A stretch of DNA of 64,000 bases, from positions 151,605 through 215,604 of the forward strand of contig JAFQZR010000001.1 of assembly GCA_017405785.1 (NCBI GenBank), read 5' to 3'. Each line of letters opens with the position of its first letter. Position 1 is the first letter of the stretch. Shown piece by piece: positions 35,013 through 43,821 of the stretch. A program made the translations under genes and the position numbers. Below the pieces are notes generated by a model. That model did not search any database. It was not told where the DNA came from and saw only the letters and a list, made by a program, of their open reading frames with translations. Source of the stretch: Erysipelotrichaceae bacterium. Lineage in GTDB: Bacteria; Bacillota_I; Bacilli_A; Erysipelotrichales; Erysipelotrichaceae.

Positions 35013-35953
35013 CAGTATTCCTCCATCACTCTGGCAAAGCTCTCCGATACCTTATCGGCATCATGTCTGACCATTCCGGTCGCAAAGCTTAACAGCGGAT
35101 GCTCAATGACGACATACGGATGTTCACTGTCTCTTATACCCACTACCCGGGCATTTTCAGCCTTGTAGTTAGCCAGAATATCATCAGGTATTTCATCATT
35201 GGCCTTTACCACTATATCGACGATATCCTTACCCAGATGCTTATGTAAAGCCGCAACATGATCTTCCAGGTAATAGTTGTCGGTCTCGCCCTCTTCAGTC
35301 ATGCAGTTACAGTAATAGATAACTCTGGCCTTGGTCTCACATAAAGCCTTTCTGATGTCGTCAATGATGATGTTAGGCATGATGCTGGTATACAAAGATC
35401 CGATACCTAAGATGATGTAATCAGCTTCCCGGATCTTTTCCAGAGCCTTTGGATTGGCTGCGACGTTTTCCCGGTAGAATACGTCAGCCACCTTACGGTG
35501 AGCAGCGGTAATGTTATGTTCACCTACTACAACACTCCCGTCAGTCATGTTGGCACACAGAGTGACATTATCAATCGTGCTTGGCACAATAAGACCTCTG
35601 ACCTTCAGAACATTTGACAGGTCAACAATGGCCTGTATCAGACTGTCTGACTTACGGGTCAGAGCAGATAACATTATATTGCCCAGATTATGGCCGGACA
35701 TCTGTCCGCAGTTATCATCAAAACGGTAGTTCATCAGCGTGTTCATGATCGTTTCCGATTCCGCCAGTGCCAGCATGACGTTGCGTATATCTCCCATCGC
35801 AGGAATGTTAAGATCACTGCGAAGTCTTCCCGTACTTCCTCCATCATCCGCAACCGTCACGATCGTTGTTAATTTGATATCTTCTATTTTTTTCAGGCCT
35901 CTCAACAGAGCAGACTGCCCTGTTCCGCCTCCTATGACTACTACTTTTTTCAT
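35012..35953 (-). CDS. yvcK: YvcK-type gluconeogenesis factor (CofD-like)
   Basis: A 313-residue CofD-like protein that binds UDP-sugars and supports cell-wall synthesis on gluconeogenic carbon. Motifs are GGGTGQSALLRGLK at the start, VADDGGSTGRLR (about 36-47), GDIRN and the GIGSLYTSI block. The usual rapZ gene is not upstream. The ATG at 35953 has no SD, but an extended -10 (TGG-TATCAT, 35960-35968) ends 6 nt before it, so the transcript is probably leaderless. Confidence 0.95.
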   Translation of the reverse strand: MKKVVVIGGGTGQSALLRGLKKIEDIKLTTIVTVADDGGSTGRLRSDLNIPAMGDIRNVMLALAESETIMNTLMNYRFDDNCGQMSGHNLGNIMLSALTRKSDSLIQAIVDLSNVLKVRGLIVPSTIDNVTLCANMTDGSVVVGEHNITAAHRKVADVFYRENVAANPKALEKIREADYIILGIGSLYTSIMPNIIIDDIRKALCETKARVIYYCNCMTEEGETDNYYLEDHVAALHKHLGKDIVDIVVKANDEIPDDILANYKAENARVVGIRDSEHPYVVIEHPLLSFATGMVRHDADKVSESFARVMEEY

Positions 35954-35982
35954 ACTTAAATGATACCATATACTGCACACCG

Positions 35983-36014
35983 AAAAAAGTGGACAGATTG
36001 ATTTCTGTCCACTT
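35983..36014 (-). terminator. Rho-independent terminator
   Basis: A perfect 11-bp stem AAGTGGACAGA with its complement (35987-35997 and 36004-36014) and a 6-nt loop, followed on the minus strand by TTTTTT. It ends the transcript of the gene at 36030-36932 and isolates yvcK, whose own promoter lies directly behind it. Confidence 0.95.
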
Positions 36015-36029
36015 GTTGCTGGTTTCTTT

Positions 36030-36932
36030 TTATGAGTATTCCAGAGGATTTGGATATCCCTGAGAAGCTATTCTTTCAATTTCATCTTCGCTTAGTCCCG
36101 GAAGAATGAAGTGTGCTTCATCATATTTCTCCAGGGAACTGACATCGATCTCCTTCAGGAAATCCTGATAGGAAATGGTTGCCAGCCTCTTTCTTTTCTG
36201 CATTGAGGTCAGTGAAGCCACAAACAGATCACATTCAATTGGATCACCGGTTCTGGCATCTCTGGCAAACGGTGAAGGATGCCGTTTATAAGGCAATACC
36301 GTATCAGTTGATGCCACAATGGCATAGGCTCCAAACAGCTTTCCTTCCTTATCGTTATAAAGTATCGGACTGGCATAATAGAGATCTCTTTCCTGCAGCT
36401 GATGCAGTAATAACGAGAATCCTTCCATGTCCTGATCTTCACCAAATTCAGTGAGCTGTGACACTGAAAGATACAGCGGATTTTTAACAGCCGGATAAAT
36501 AATAACGGAGTCGCCATGACGGTTATCTCCGGTTTCCTTTAAGGCTGCAATGCAGTAATCAATAAACATCTTCTTAAGAGCATCAACTACTTCCAAGTTG
36601 AAGACATTGCCGTCCTGAATGAAACTGTTTACCTGCCAGTATTCCATTATACGGGCAGTAACACGGTACAGCACATCCATGTCATGAATCGTACAAGGCA
36701 ACGGAAGAGAAAGATGTATTTCATCCCTGATGTTATCGTTCCAGTTAACTTCTATGCCTCTGCCTATGTGTTCGGGATTATAAAGAACGACAGGACCGTT
36801 TTTTATCTCGTCTTCCTGCAGTCGGCCATAGGCATCATGAATGCCATAAGCCAGATCATATTCACTCAGCACTTCAAAAAGAAGCGTTCTTCTTACTCCG
36901 GCAGTGCTTCTGATCGTTATTTGTGATGCCAT
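36030..36932 (-). CDS. Uncharacterised 300-residue protein, possibly DUF4299
   Basis: A soluble 300-residue protein with no signal or membrane segment. The middle (about 60-110) and the segment with FGAYAIVASTDTVLPYKRHPSPFARD (about 205-230) look like ordered alpha/beta sequence. The size and layout recall the DUF4299 family, but I cannot confirm that. GAGGAATAGG precedes the ATG. It starts 3 nt after the TtcA-like gene, so it is the last gene of the unit reading from 38354. Confidence 0.6.
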   Translation of the reverse strand: MASQITIRSTAGVRRTLLFEVLSEYDLAYGIHDAYGRLQEDEIKNGPVVLYNPEHIGRGIEVNWNDNIRDEIHLSLPLPCTIHDMDVLYRVTARIMEYWQVNSFIQDGNVFNLEVVDALKKMFIDYCIAALKETGDNRHGDSVIIYPAVKNPLYLSVSQLTEFGEDQDMEGFSLLLHQLQERDLYYASPILYNDKEGKLFGAYAIVASTDTVLPYKRHPSPFARDARTGDPIECDLFVASLTSMQKRKRLATISYQDFLKEIDVSSLEKYDEAHFILPGLSEDEIERIASQGYPNPLEYS

Positions 36933-36935
36933 ATC

Positions 36936-37781
36936 CTATTCCTCTTTCCTTTCATCATAGTTCTCCAGGAAACTGTGGTATTCACCGTCAGCCTTATAGC
37001 CCGGGAACATTTCGATGTTGACCTTGTGCAGACTGTTGAAAATGCTCTTTTCAATGTCCGGATTGGTCTTCTTGAGCTTTTTGATCAGTTCTTTGATCTC
37101 CTTACGCTTGGAGAGGCTGTTTCCTTCCTCATCAACTTCACTCATCTCCGTAAAACGGCAGGCACACTGAATGAATTCCAGTTTGTTATAGTTAGCCCAG
37201 GAGATGATGTCTTCTTCATGAACGCAGTACATCGGCCTGATCAGTTCCATTCCCTCATAGTTCCGGGAATGCAGCTTAGGTATCATGGCCTGCAGCTGAG
37301 AAGCATAGAACATGCCTAATAACGGTGTTTCAATTACGTCATTGAAATGATGTCCCAACGCTATCTTATTGCAGCCAAGTTCCTTAGCCAGGCGGTATAG
37401 TGCCCCTCTTCTCATCTTGGCACAGATGTAACATGGATTGCTTTCCATGTTGTTGGCGATGGAGAAGATATTGGTTTCATAGATCTTTACCGGTATGCCG
37501 ATAATCCGGGCGTTTTCCTCGATCTTCTTTCGGTTGACCTCATTGTAACCAGGGTCCATGACCATGTATTCAACTTCAAAAGGTATCTCACTGTGAGCCT
37601 GAAGCATCTGAAACAGCTTGGCCATGCACATGGAATCCTTACCCCCGGAAATACAGACCGCAATACGGTCATTTTCCTGAATCAGCTGATAATCCTTTAT
37701 AGCCCTGATAAAACGCCCCCACAGCTTGTGGCGGTATTTCTTATTGATGCTTAATTCTATTTCTCTGCTTCTGTTTTCCAT
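36936..37781 (-). CDS. TtcA/TilS-like PP-loop tRNA-thiolation protein
   Basis: A 281-residue ATP-pyrophosphatase. It has the PP-loop SGGKDS (45-50), a CYIC pair (Cys117/Cys120) and a later Cys in IQCACRF (about 207), the pattern of the TtcA family, in which three Cys hold an Fe-S cluster for 2-thiocytidine formation in tRNA. An LGHHFND block (about 140) is typical. The ATG has no SD and lies 6 nt after the stop of the ECF-transporter gene, so translation is probably coupled. The true target base cannot be told from sequence. Confidence 0.87.
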   Translation of the reverse strand: MENRSREIELSINKKYRHKLWGRFIRAIKDYQLIQENDRIAVCISGGKDSMCMAKLFQMLQAHSEIPFEVEYMVMDPGYNEVNRKKIEENARIIGIPVKIYETNIFSIANNMESNPCYICAKMRRGALYRLAKELGCNKIALGHHFNDVIETPLLGMFYASQLQAMIPKLHSRNYEGMELIRPMYCVHEEDIISWANYNKLEFIQCACRFTEMSEVDEEGNSLSKRKEIKELIKKLKKTNPDIEKSIFNSLHKVNIEMFPGYKADGEYHSFLENYDERKEE

Positions 37782-37787
37782 GACAGT

Positions 37788-38354
37788 TTACTTATATAAT
37801 GATCTGAACGGCTTATAAAGAGCCAGGTATAATAATACGGCTACTACCGTACATACTGCTCCGTTAAGAGCGGTTACTCCGGCTGACCAGGTCAGAATGA
37901 TTGAGGCTGCCTCGGCCGGTATTCTCAGTATTAATCTCTTGTAGAAATATCCGAAAATCGGATCAACGATGACATTAAAGGCCATGGCCGCAAAAGCGCT
38001 TAATCCCGCTGCCCAGATGATGTCCTTTCTTTCCGTCTTTTCCTGCAGTTTCAGTTTCTTAGCGGTAAAACCGGCAACCAGGGCGATCATAAACTTCATG
38101 ATGAAGGTCTTAGGTGCCGATGTGATGTATCTTGGATCCAGTAAGTCAGCCAATGACAGTCCGACAGCTCCGGAGATACCGCCGTAAAGAGGCCCTAACA
38201 GCCAGCTTGACAGTACCACAACGGCATTGGCAACATGGATTGCGGTGGAGTGTCCCCGGGTTATCACAATGTTGATCTTACCGTAGGTAAAAACAACATA
38301 GTTTACCGCTATGAACATGACTGTATAAGTTAGCTTCTTAAGCCTGTTGTCCAT
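37788..38354 (-). CDS. ECF transporter S component
   Basis: A 188-residue membrane protein with five to six helices. The early GHSTAIHVANAVVVLSSWLLGPLYGGISGAVGLSLADLLDP region (about 34-74) follows the S-component pattern of vitamin ECF transporters, close to the folate/pantothenate/queuosine branches. It binds a micronutrient and works with a shared energising module encoded elsewhere. GGGAGGG precedes the start. Its pairing with a tRNA-modification gene would fit a queuosine or thiamine-related precursor, but the ligand is unknown. Confidence 0.85.
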   Translation of the reverse strand: MDNRLKKLTYTVMFIAVNYVVFTYGKINIVITRGHSTAIHVANAVVVLSSWLLGPLYGGISGAVGLSLADLLDPRYITSAPKTFIMKFMIALVAGFTAKKLKLQEKTERKDIIWAAGLSAFAAMAFNVIVDPIFGYFYKRLILRIPAEAASIILTWSAGVTALNGAVCTVVAVLLYLALYKPFRSLYK

Positions 38355-38421
38355 TTAGACCCTCCCTTTAACTACCTAACAGTTTACATCATTAATGTGA
38401 AATTAAAAAGGGCTAAGCCCT

Positions 38422-39057
38422 TTATGACAGTTTCTTGTAGATGAAATTGCCGATGCTCTGAACGAGCTGGACAAATCCGATCAGTATTATTGAGCAGACT
38501 ACCAGATACTCGGTTGAATACTTCTGATAGCCGTATCTGATCGCAATGTCACCAATTCCGCCGCCCCCCAGCGTTCCCGCCATGGCTGAATAACCCAGAA
38601 TATTGATCGTCAGAAGTATTATTCCGTTCAGTAAACGCGGTATGGATTCCTTGAAGTAAACCCTGAACAGGATCTGCCAGTCAGAAGCTCCGAATGAACG
38701 GGCGGCTTCGATGACTCCAGCATCGGTTTCCCTTAAGGCATTTTCAAATACCCTGGCAATAAACGGGATAGCACATACTGTCAGCGGTACAATGGCCGCC
38801 TTGGTTCCGATAGTTGTTCCCACCATCGCCCTGGTCAATGGAATGATGATGACCATCAGAATGACAAACGGGAAGCTGCGGAACGTGTTTACCAGAAAAC
38901 TCAGAACCTCATAAACGATGCGGTTAGGCCTTAAGCCATCCGGCGCCGTTAATGTCATGATGACTGCCGGTATAAACCCAAGAATTACCGAGAACAATGT
39001 TGACCAGAAAACCATGGTCAGTGTCTGAGTTGTAGCTTTTAAGATAATGTCTGTCAT
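38422..39057 (-). CDS. metI: Methionine ABC transporter permease
   Basis: A 211-residue permease with five helices. The EAA loop reads ALRETDAGVIEAARSFGASDWQILFRVYFKESIP in pattern, the MetI form. It forms the membrane channel of the MetNIQ methionine importer. GGAGGTG lies within the end of metN, 1 nt away. It is the last gene of the T-box-controlled metQ-metN-metI operon. Confidence 0.95.
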   Translation of the reverse strand: MTDIILKATTQTLTMVFWSTLFSVILGFIPAVIMTLTAPDGLRPNRIVYEVLSFLVNTFRSFPFVILMVIIIPLTRAMVGTTIGTKAAIVPLTVCAIPFIARVFENALRETDAGVIEAARSFGASDWQILFRVYFKESIPRLLNGIILLTINILGYSAMAGTLGGGGIGDIAIRYGYQKYSTEYLVVCSIILIGFVQLVQSIGNFIYKKLS

Positions 39058-39058
39058 A

Positions 39059-40024
39059 CTAGTTCAGCACCTCCCACGTTACCCCTTCCTTATCGAGGTA
39101 TGCCGTTACCTTATCTTTCGCCCGTTCATCAACATTTATTACCAGTGAACCGAAAACATTGGAACGGAAATCTTCCAGTTTGCCCCACACGATGGAGAAG
39201 TCCATGTCCAGTTCCCTGGCCATCATCGTCACCACCGGATCAGAGCTCTTATCAGTGAAGAACAGCTGGATATTAACACCCTTTTCCGGCAGCAATCCGC
39301 TTTCTTCCTGTAAGAATGATTTGACTTCCTTAATAGGATGAATGAACAGGTCCTCAGGCTTGCCTTCAGCCAGTACTCTTCCATCCTTCAGGAATGATAC
39401 TCGCTGGCAGATCTGCTTGACCACTTCCATCTGATGGGTGACCACCAGAATGGTGATGCCCAGCTGTTGGTTGATTTGCTGCAGCAGTGTCAGTATCTCT
39501 CTGGTTATCGCCGGGTCCAGAGCGCTGGTTGCCTCATCACATAACAGCACCTCCGGATCAAGAACCAGAGCTCTGGCAATGGCCACTCTCTGTTTCTGAC
39601 CGCCTGACAGTTCAGCCGGCTTGGAATGTTTCTTGTCTTCCAGACCAACCAGTTTTATTAATGAGTTTATCTTATTTACAGACTGTTCGCTGCGGGTATT
39701 GATACCCCAGAACTTCATCGGCAGAGCCACATTGTCATAGACATCGAGTCTTTCCAGCAGGTTGAAGTTCTGGAAAATCATTCCCATCTTTTTCTGGAGC
39801 TGTCTTAACTGTTTCTTGTCTTTCTGCGACACTAAAACACCATCAACGGTGATCTGCCCGGACTGATATGACTCCAGGCCGTTAATGCATCTTAACAGCG
39901 TGCTCTTACCAGCACCGGACTGACCGATAATGCCGTATACTTCGTGATCCTGTATCTCAATGGAGATACCTTTGAGAACTTCGAGATCGTCAAAGTTCTT
40001 ACAAACATCTTTTAAAACAATCAT
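39059..40024 (-). CDS. metN: Methionine ABC transporter ATP-binding protein
   Basis: A 321-residue ATPase: Walker A GQSGAGKST, LSGGQKQRVAIARAL signature, Walker B VLLCDEATSALDP, and a C-terminal NIL domain (about 245-318) that binds methionine and gives feedback inhibition. I start it at the ATG at 40024, 9 nt behind GGAG; the in-frame TTG at 40033 is not needed. Together with metQ and metI it makes a full MetNIQ system. Confidence 0.96.
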   Translation of the reverse strand: MIVLKDVCKNFDDLEVLKGISIEIQDHEVYGIIGQSGAGKSTLLRCINGLESYQSGQITVDGVLVSQKDKKQLRQLQKKMGMIFQNFNLLERLDVYDNVALPMKFWGINTRSEQSVNKINSLIKLVGLEDKKHSKPAELSGGQKQRVAIARALVLDPEVLLCDEATSALDPAITREILTLLQQINQQLGITILVVTHQMEVVKQICQRVSFLKDGRVLAEGKPEDLFIHPIKEVKSFLQEESGLLPEKGVNIQLFFTDKSSDPVVTMMARELDMDFSIVWGKLEDFRSNVFGSLVINVDERAKDKVTAYLDKEGVTWEVLN

Positions 40025-40050
40025 TAAACACAACTCCAGTTATTAATTCT

Positions 40051-40896
40051 TTATGGATTTACAGGATTGCCCTGAGCATCAACGAATGATGTGATGACAG
40101 CACCCTTATAAGTATCCTCAATATACTTTCTGACATCATCAGAAACGATAGCCTTTACTAAAGCCTGGATCTTTTCACTGTTCTCAGTGCCGGCCTTGAC
40201 TGCTATATAGTTAGTGCGCTTGACAGTTGTTACTGCATCGAAACTTTCGATTTCCAGAGCCGGAGCCTTTTCAGGCAGTCCTGCTTCCAGAGCATAGTTA
40301 CCGTTGATGACGGCAGCATCCAGGTCTTCCAGAGCACGAGGCAGAGAAGCTGCTTCAATTGGGACGATTTCAAAACCATGAGGGTTAAGAGACTCTGATC
40401 TGTTGATCACGTTAACATCATCTACTCCTGTCAGCAATCCCTTGGCTACCAGCAGTTCCAGAGCACGGTTACAGTTGTCAGTATCATTAGGAACACCGAT
40501 CTCAGCGCCGTCAGGAAGCTCATCAATGGAGTTTACCTTAAGCGAATAGATTCCCATCGGTTCAATGTGTACGCCCACAACAGCCACCAGGTGTAAACCA
40601 CGGCTGTCATTCTCACCGTTGAGGTATCCTAAGGTCTGGAAATAGTTGGCATCCAGTTCTCCGGATTCCAGAGCAGTATTAGGAGTGACATAATCGTTGA
40701 ATTCAACAACTTCCAGTGTCCAGCCATCCTTGGCCAAAGTAGAAGCTACGACATTCTTCAGGATCTCGGCATGAGGTACTAAGGTAGCACCCACTTTGAT
40801 GACCTTGTCACTGCCGCCATCCGGTTTGTTTCCGGAGCATCCTGTAAAGGTTAATACTAATAATAATGCGATAACGGTTCTGATCAGTTTCTTCAT
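40051..40896 (-). CDS. metQ: Methionine-binding lipoprotein
   Basis: A 281-residue NlpA/MetQ-family lipoprotein. The signal peptide ends in the lipobox FTGC (Cys at about 20), followed by the conserved KVGATLVPHAEIL start and the LDANYFQTLGYL segment. It binds methionine outside the membrane and delivers it to MetNI. AGGAGG precedes the ATG. It is the first gene of the operon, behind a Met-specific T-box leader. Confidence 0.95.
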   Translation of the reverse strand: MKKLIRTVIALLLVLTFTGCSGNKPDGGSDKVIKVGATLVPHAEILKNVVASTLAKDGWTLEVVEFNDYVTPNTALESGELDANYFQTLGYLNGENDSRGLHLVAVVGVHIEPMGIYSLKVNSIDELPDGAEIGVPNDTDNCNRALELLVAKGLLTGVDDVNVINRSESLNPHGFEIVPIEAASLPRALEDLDAAVINGNYALEAGLPEKAPALEIESFDAVTTVKRTNYIAVKAGTENSEKIQALVKAIVSDDVRKYIEDTYKGAVITSFVDAQGNPVNP

Positions 40897-40950
40897 TTTC
40901 TTTTCCTCCTTCTTTAAGATGTCTTGAAAAGGACAGTGACGGTCTTTAAC

Positions 40951-41212
40951 AAAAAACTGCGCCCACTTATAAGGACGCAGTGTTACGTGTTACCACCTTA
41001 CTTCAAAATAACCTCACGGTTACTTCCTCTTCAAGTACGCTGATGAATATAATCAGATATACTCTATTGCTGTAACGGGCACACCCGGCTGTATCTACTT
41101 ATCGATACAGCAGCTCCAAGACCATGTTCATCAGACTTCCCCATGTTCCTTTTCAGCTGCCGGAACTCTCTAATATGCTTCAGTTCTGATTACTCTTCTC
41201 TTCCCTGCTTAT
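40951..41212 (-). promoter_or_regulatory. T-box riboswitch, methionine-specific
   Basis: The metQ leader holds the T-box sequence AAGGTGGTAACACG (40986-40999), followed by a terminator stem CTGCGTCC/GGGCGCAG (40973-40980 and 40957-40964) and a T-run (40951-40956). Stem I has an AGTA-type segment and AGAGAG. A specifier loop contains AUG at 41129-41131 in the context GAUGAAC, just before UUGGAGC. Uncharged tRNA-Met should pair with AUG and with the T-box bulge and let transcription proceed into metQNI. Confidence 0.95.
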
Positions 41213-41218
41213 GAGTTA

Positions 41219-41246
41219 ATTATATCCTACATGAAACAGTTGTCAA
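41219..41246 (-). promoter_or_regulatory. Promoter of the T-box/metQNI operon
   Basis: Perfect TTGACA (41241-41246) and TATAAT (41219-41224) hexamers on the minus strand with a 16-nt spacer. Transcription should start at about 41212. Confidence 0.92.
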
Positions 41247-41271
41247 CTGTTTTCAGGTAATGAAAATATTT

Positions 41272-41775
41272 TCATTCTTCGTTCAGTTCCCGGATCTTCC
41301 GGTATGTATCAAATGAGATGTGACAGTATCCTGTCGGATTCTTTATCAGGTAGTCCTGATGGTATTCCTCAGCATCATAGAAGTTCTCCAGTTTCTTCAA
41401 TTCAACATAGAACTCCTCATATTTCTGTCTTTCATTAGCAAAGGCTTTTTCCAATACCTCAAGGTCTTCGTCATCAACATAATAAATGCCTGTCTGATAC
41501 TGGGAACCGATGTCATGACCCTGCTGGTTCTTGACAGTAGGGTCAATACAGATGAAATAGGCTTTCATCAGCTTCTCAAGAGAGATCACTTCCGGATCAT
41601 ATACCACTTTAACTGTTTCGCGGAAGTTTGTCGTATCAGTGCATACAAGCTGATATGACGGGTTTTCCACATCACCGTTAGCGTAACCCACAGTTGTCTC
41701 AATTACGCCCGTAAGGGACTGTAAAGCCTTCTCCATGCCCCAGAAACAGCCACCGGCCATATATATCGTTTTCAT
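41272..41775 (-). CDS. msrA: Peptide methionine-S-sulfoxide reductase
   Basis: A 167-residue MsrA that repairs methionine-S-sulfoxide. The catalytic GCFWG motif has Cys10 right after the start. VGYANG and the YHQDYLIKNPTGYC end, which contains a further Cys, are typical of MsrA. The ATG at 41775 follows GAGGTGG at good spacing; the longer frame to 41790 has no site. It lies directly upstream of the methionine T-box operon, forming a small methionine cluster, but the T-box has its own promoter. Confidence 0.95.
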   Translation of the reverse strand: MKTIYMAGGCFWGMEKALQSLTGVIETTVGYANGDVENPSYQLVCTDTTNFRETVKVVYDPEVISLEKLMKAYFICIDPTVKNQQGHDIGSQYQTGIYYVDDEDLEVLEKAFANERQKYEEFYVELKKLENFYDAEEYHQDYLIKNPTGYCHISFDTYRKIRELNEE

Positions 41776-41837
41776 ACAAAACCACCTCAATTAGAATATA
41801 TCATAACCATTTTATGTCTGAAAGCGTGATACTCAGT

Positions 41838-41849
41838 TATAATAGGAGT
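41838..41849 (+). promoter_or_regulatory. -10 element 6 nt from ATG (leaderless candidate)
   Basis: TATAAT at 41838-41843 is followed by AGGAGT and then ATG at 41850. The AGGAG touches the start codon and is too close to act as an SD, while the -10 spacing fits transcription beginning at the ATG. Confidence 0.55.
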
Positions 41850-42647
41850 ATGGATAACAAGGATTTCATCGAAAATGTAACAGTCTACCCTGAAACCGAT
41901 AAGGAAAACAGGGAAATATTGGTTTATGACAGCGGTAATGCCCTGCAGTCGGCCTGTTATACCGACTACGACATGCGTTACCGGCTCGTTTTTGAGTACA
42001 TGAAACAGTTTGACCGTGCCTTAAAACTCAATCCTGACGCCAGGAAGATTCTTCTTCTCGGCGGTGCTGCCTATGCCTATCCTAAACACATCATCTCCCA
42101 ATACCCGAATATCAGTGTCGATGTGGTTGAAATAGATCCTATGGCCTATAGTACAGCCAGACAGTTCTTCTATCTTGATGAATTAATAAGAGAATATGAT
42201 CTTGACAATACTCACAGACTGACAAATCACGTATGTGATGCATATGACTATATCTATCAGTGCAAGGAAAAATACGATATCATCATCAACGATGTTTTCC
42301 GGGATCTTGAACCGGTTTATTCCCTGATGACATTGTCAAGTCTTGCCCAGATGAAAACCCTGCTGAATCCTGAAGGATTCTATGTGGCTAACCTGTCCGG
42401 TTACCGCAAGCATCAGGATACGGAATATCTGCTTGATGAACTTAAGACACTCACTGAACTATATAATAATGTTCAGCTGTTTAAGGCCTTCAACTACCCT
42501 TACACGAAAACCGGTAACTACATCATTCTGGCTTCTGACACCAGTGAAACTCTGGATGACAGGCTGACATATAAAATCAATGACAGTGAAATCATAAACG
42601 GCATCAAAACAGTGGAAGAAAAATTCCACAAGTTCATGTACAGATAA
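41850..42647 (+). CDS. Spermidine-synthase-like methyltransferase-fold protein
   Basis: A 265-residue Rossmann-fold protein resembling spermidine synthases and the related fused-transporter methyltransferases. It has the KILLLGGAAYAYPKHI nucleotide-binding loop, VDVVEIDPMAY as the acidic strand, and NDVFRDLEPVYSL where spermidine synthases have their active-site Asp. The N-terminal beta domain is short. Length and motifs suggest a putrescine aminopropyltransferase-like or other SAM-dependent enzyme; no speD is nearby. I start at 41850 (see the -10 note); the in-frame ATG at 41814 has no SD either. Confidence 0.75.
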   Translation: MDNKDFIENVTVYPETDKENREILVYDSGNALQSACYTDYDMRYRLVFEYMKQFDRALKLNPDARKILLLGGAAYAYPKHIISQYPNISVDVVEIDPMAYSTARQFFYLDELIREYDLDNTHRLTNHVCDAYDYIYQCKEKYDIIINDVFRDLEPVYSLMTLSSLAQMKTLLNPEGFYVANLSGYRKHQDTEYLLDELKTLTELYNNVQLFKAFNYPYTKTGNYIILASDTSETLDDRLTYKINDSEIINGIKTVEEKFHKFMYR

Positions 42648-42658
42648 CTGCACGCGAA

Positions 42659-42684
42659 AACCCGCCGTAGCGGGTTCCTTTTTT
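42659..42684. terminator. Bidirectional terminator
   Basis: A 7-bp GC-rich stem AACCCGC/GCGGGTT (42659-42665 and 42670-42676) with a CGTA loop. A T-run follows on the plus strand and a shorter one on the minus strand. It serves two convergent genes. Confidence 0.9.
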
Positions 42685-42689
42685 ATTGA

Positions 42690-43652
42690 TTAATCCTCGT
42701 CGTCGATATCTTCAAACAGCCGGCCAAAGACGATGTCATCGAAGAATTCAATGATTCCCTCTTCAACCTGTTCCTTAAGATCCATGTAGTTGTGGATCTC
42801 ATGTCTGTATCCGGTATAAAGAACAGTCTTTACTTCATTACCTGAATCGATCAGCCAGTTAGCTGCCTGATAGACACCTGTGCCAAACTGACCTACCGGG
42901 TCCTGATCACCGGCAATATTGTATACCGGCAGTTCAGCTGGAACCTTAGCGGCCCACTGCGGTCCGGTGATATCCTTCATCATCTGCAGGAAATACAGCC
43001 ATGCACGGTTGCTGGTAGGTTTGGTGAAAGCATCAAACGGGTCTTCAGCATGGTCTCTCTGAACATATTCGTCATCGCAGATCCATTCATTGCCCAATTT
43101 TACACCTTCACTGCAGCGGGCAAACATCCAGCCCATGAACTGACCGCCCAGAGTAGGATCGGATTCGTCACCCTTGCCTTCATCAACCAGTTTCTGAACA
43201 ACAGCGATACTCTCCTCCAGATTTGGCCAAACGCCTGTTGTTCCGCATATTGTTGCACCGGCCAGATCTCCACCGTATCTTGCCATGTACTGTCTGGTAA
43301 TAAATGATCCCATGCTGTGACCGAACATGAAATACGGCAGATCAGGATACTTCTCGCATACCAGATCATGGAGTTTCTTCTCGTCATTAACCATGGTTTC
43401 AAAGCCCTTTTCACCCCAGTTGCCCCAGCTGTCATTTTCCAGAGCTGTTTTGCCATGACCGACATGGTCATCAGCAGCTACGATGTATCCGGCTTCCATG
43501 AAACTTGTGATCATGTGCAGATAACGACGTGAATGTTCACCGAAACCGTGAATCAGCTGAATGATACCCAGAGGTTCGCAGGCAGGTACATAGATCCAGC
43601 CATAAACCTGATCACGCTCGTTAAAAGATGTGAATTTTACTTCATGTAACAT
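42690..43652 (-). CDS. Alpha/beta hydrolase, monoacylglycerol-lipase/lysophospholipase-like
   Basis: A 320-residue S33-type hydrolase. It shows QLIHGFGEHSRRY (about 32-44) as the oxyanion region, ADDHVGHGKT, nucleophile Ser in FGHSMGSF (about residue 112), an Asp in IAGDQDPVG and a His in YRHEIHN. This pattern is typical of monoacylglycerol lipases. There is no signal peptide and the C-terminus is acidic. AAAGGA precedes the ATG. It is transcribed alone and is one of several lipid or ester hydrolases in the window. Confidence 0.88.
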   Translation of the reverse strand: MLHEVKFTSFNERDQVYGWIYVPACEPLGIIQLIHGFGEHSRRYLHMITSFMEAGYIVAADDHVGHGKTALENDSWGNWGEKGFETMVNDEKKLHDLVCEKYPDLPYFMFGHSMGSFITRQYMARYGGDLAGATICGTTGVWPNLEESIAVVQKLVDEGKGDESDPTLGGQFMGWMFARCSEGVKLGNEWICDDEYVQRDHAEDPFDAFTKPTSNRAWLYFLQMMKDITGPQWAAKVPAELPVYNIAGDQDPVGQFGTGVYQAANWLIDSGNEVKTVLYTGYRHEIHNYMDLKEQVEEGIIEFFDDIVFGRLFEDIDDED

Positions 43653-43821
43653 TTCATATTATCCTTTCCCTTTGACAGATACCTGTCAATGCTTATCTAC
43701 TTTCAGTATAGCATATTTAGCCACAGTATCTCATCTTAAAACCTGACTCTTTTGAGACATCAAGAGCCTGATTTTTATGATTAGATGGTGTTTATACCAT
43801 AATACATATCCTGTGAAATGA

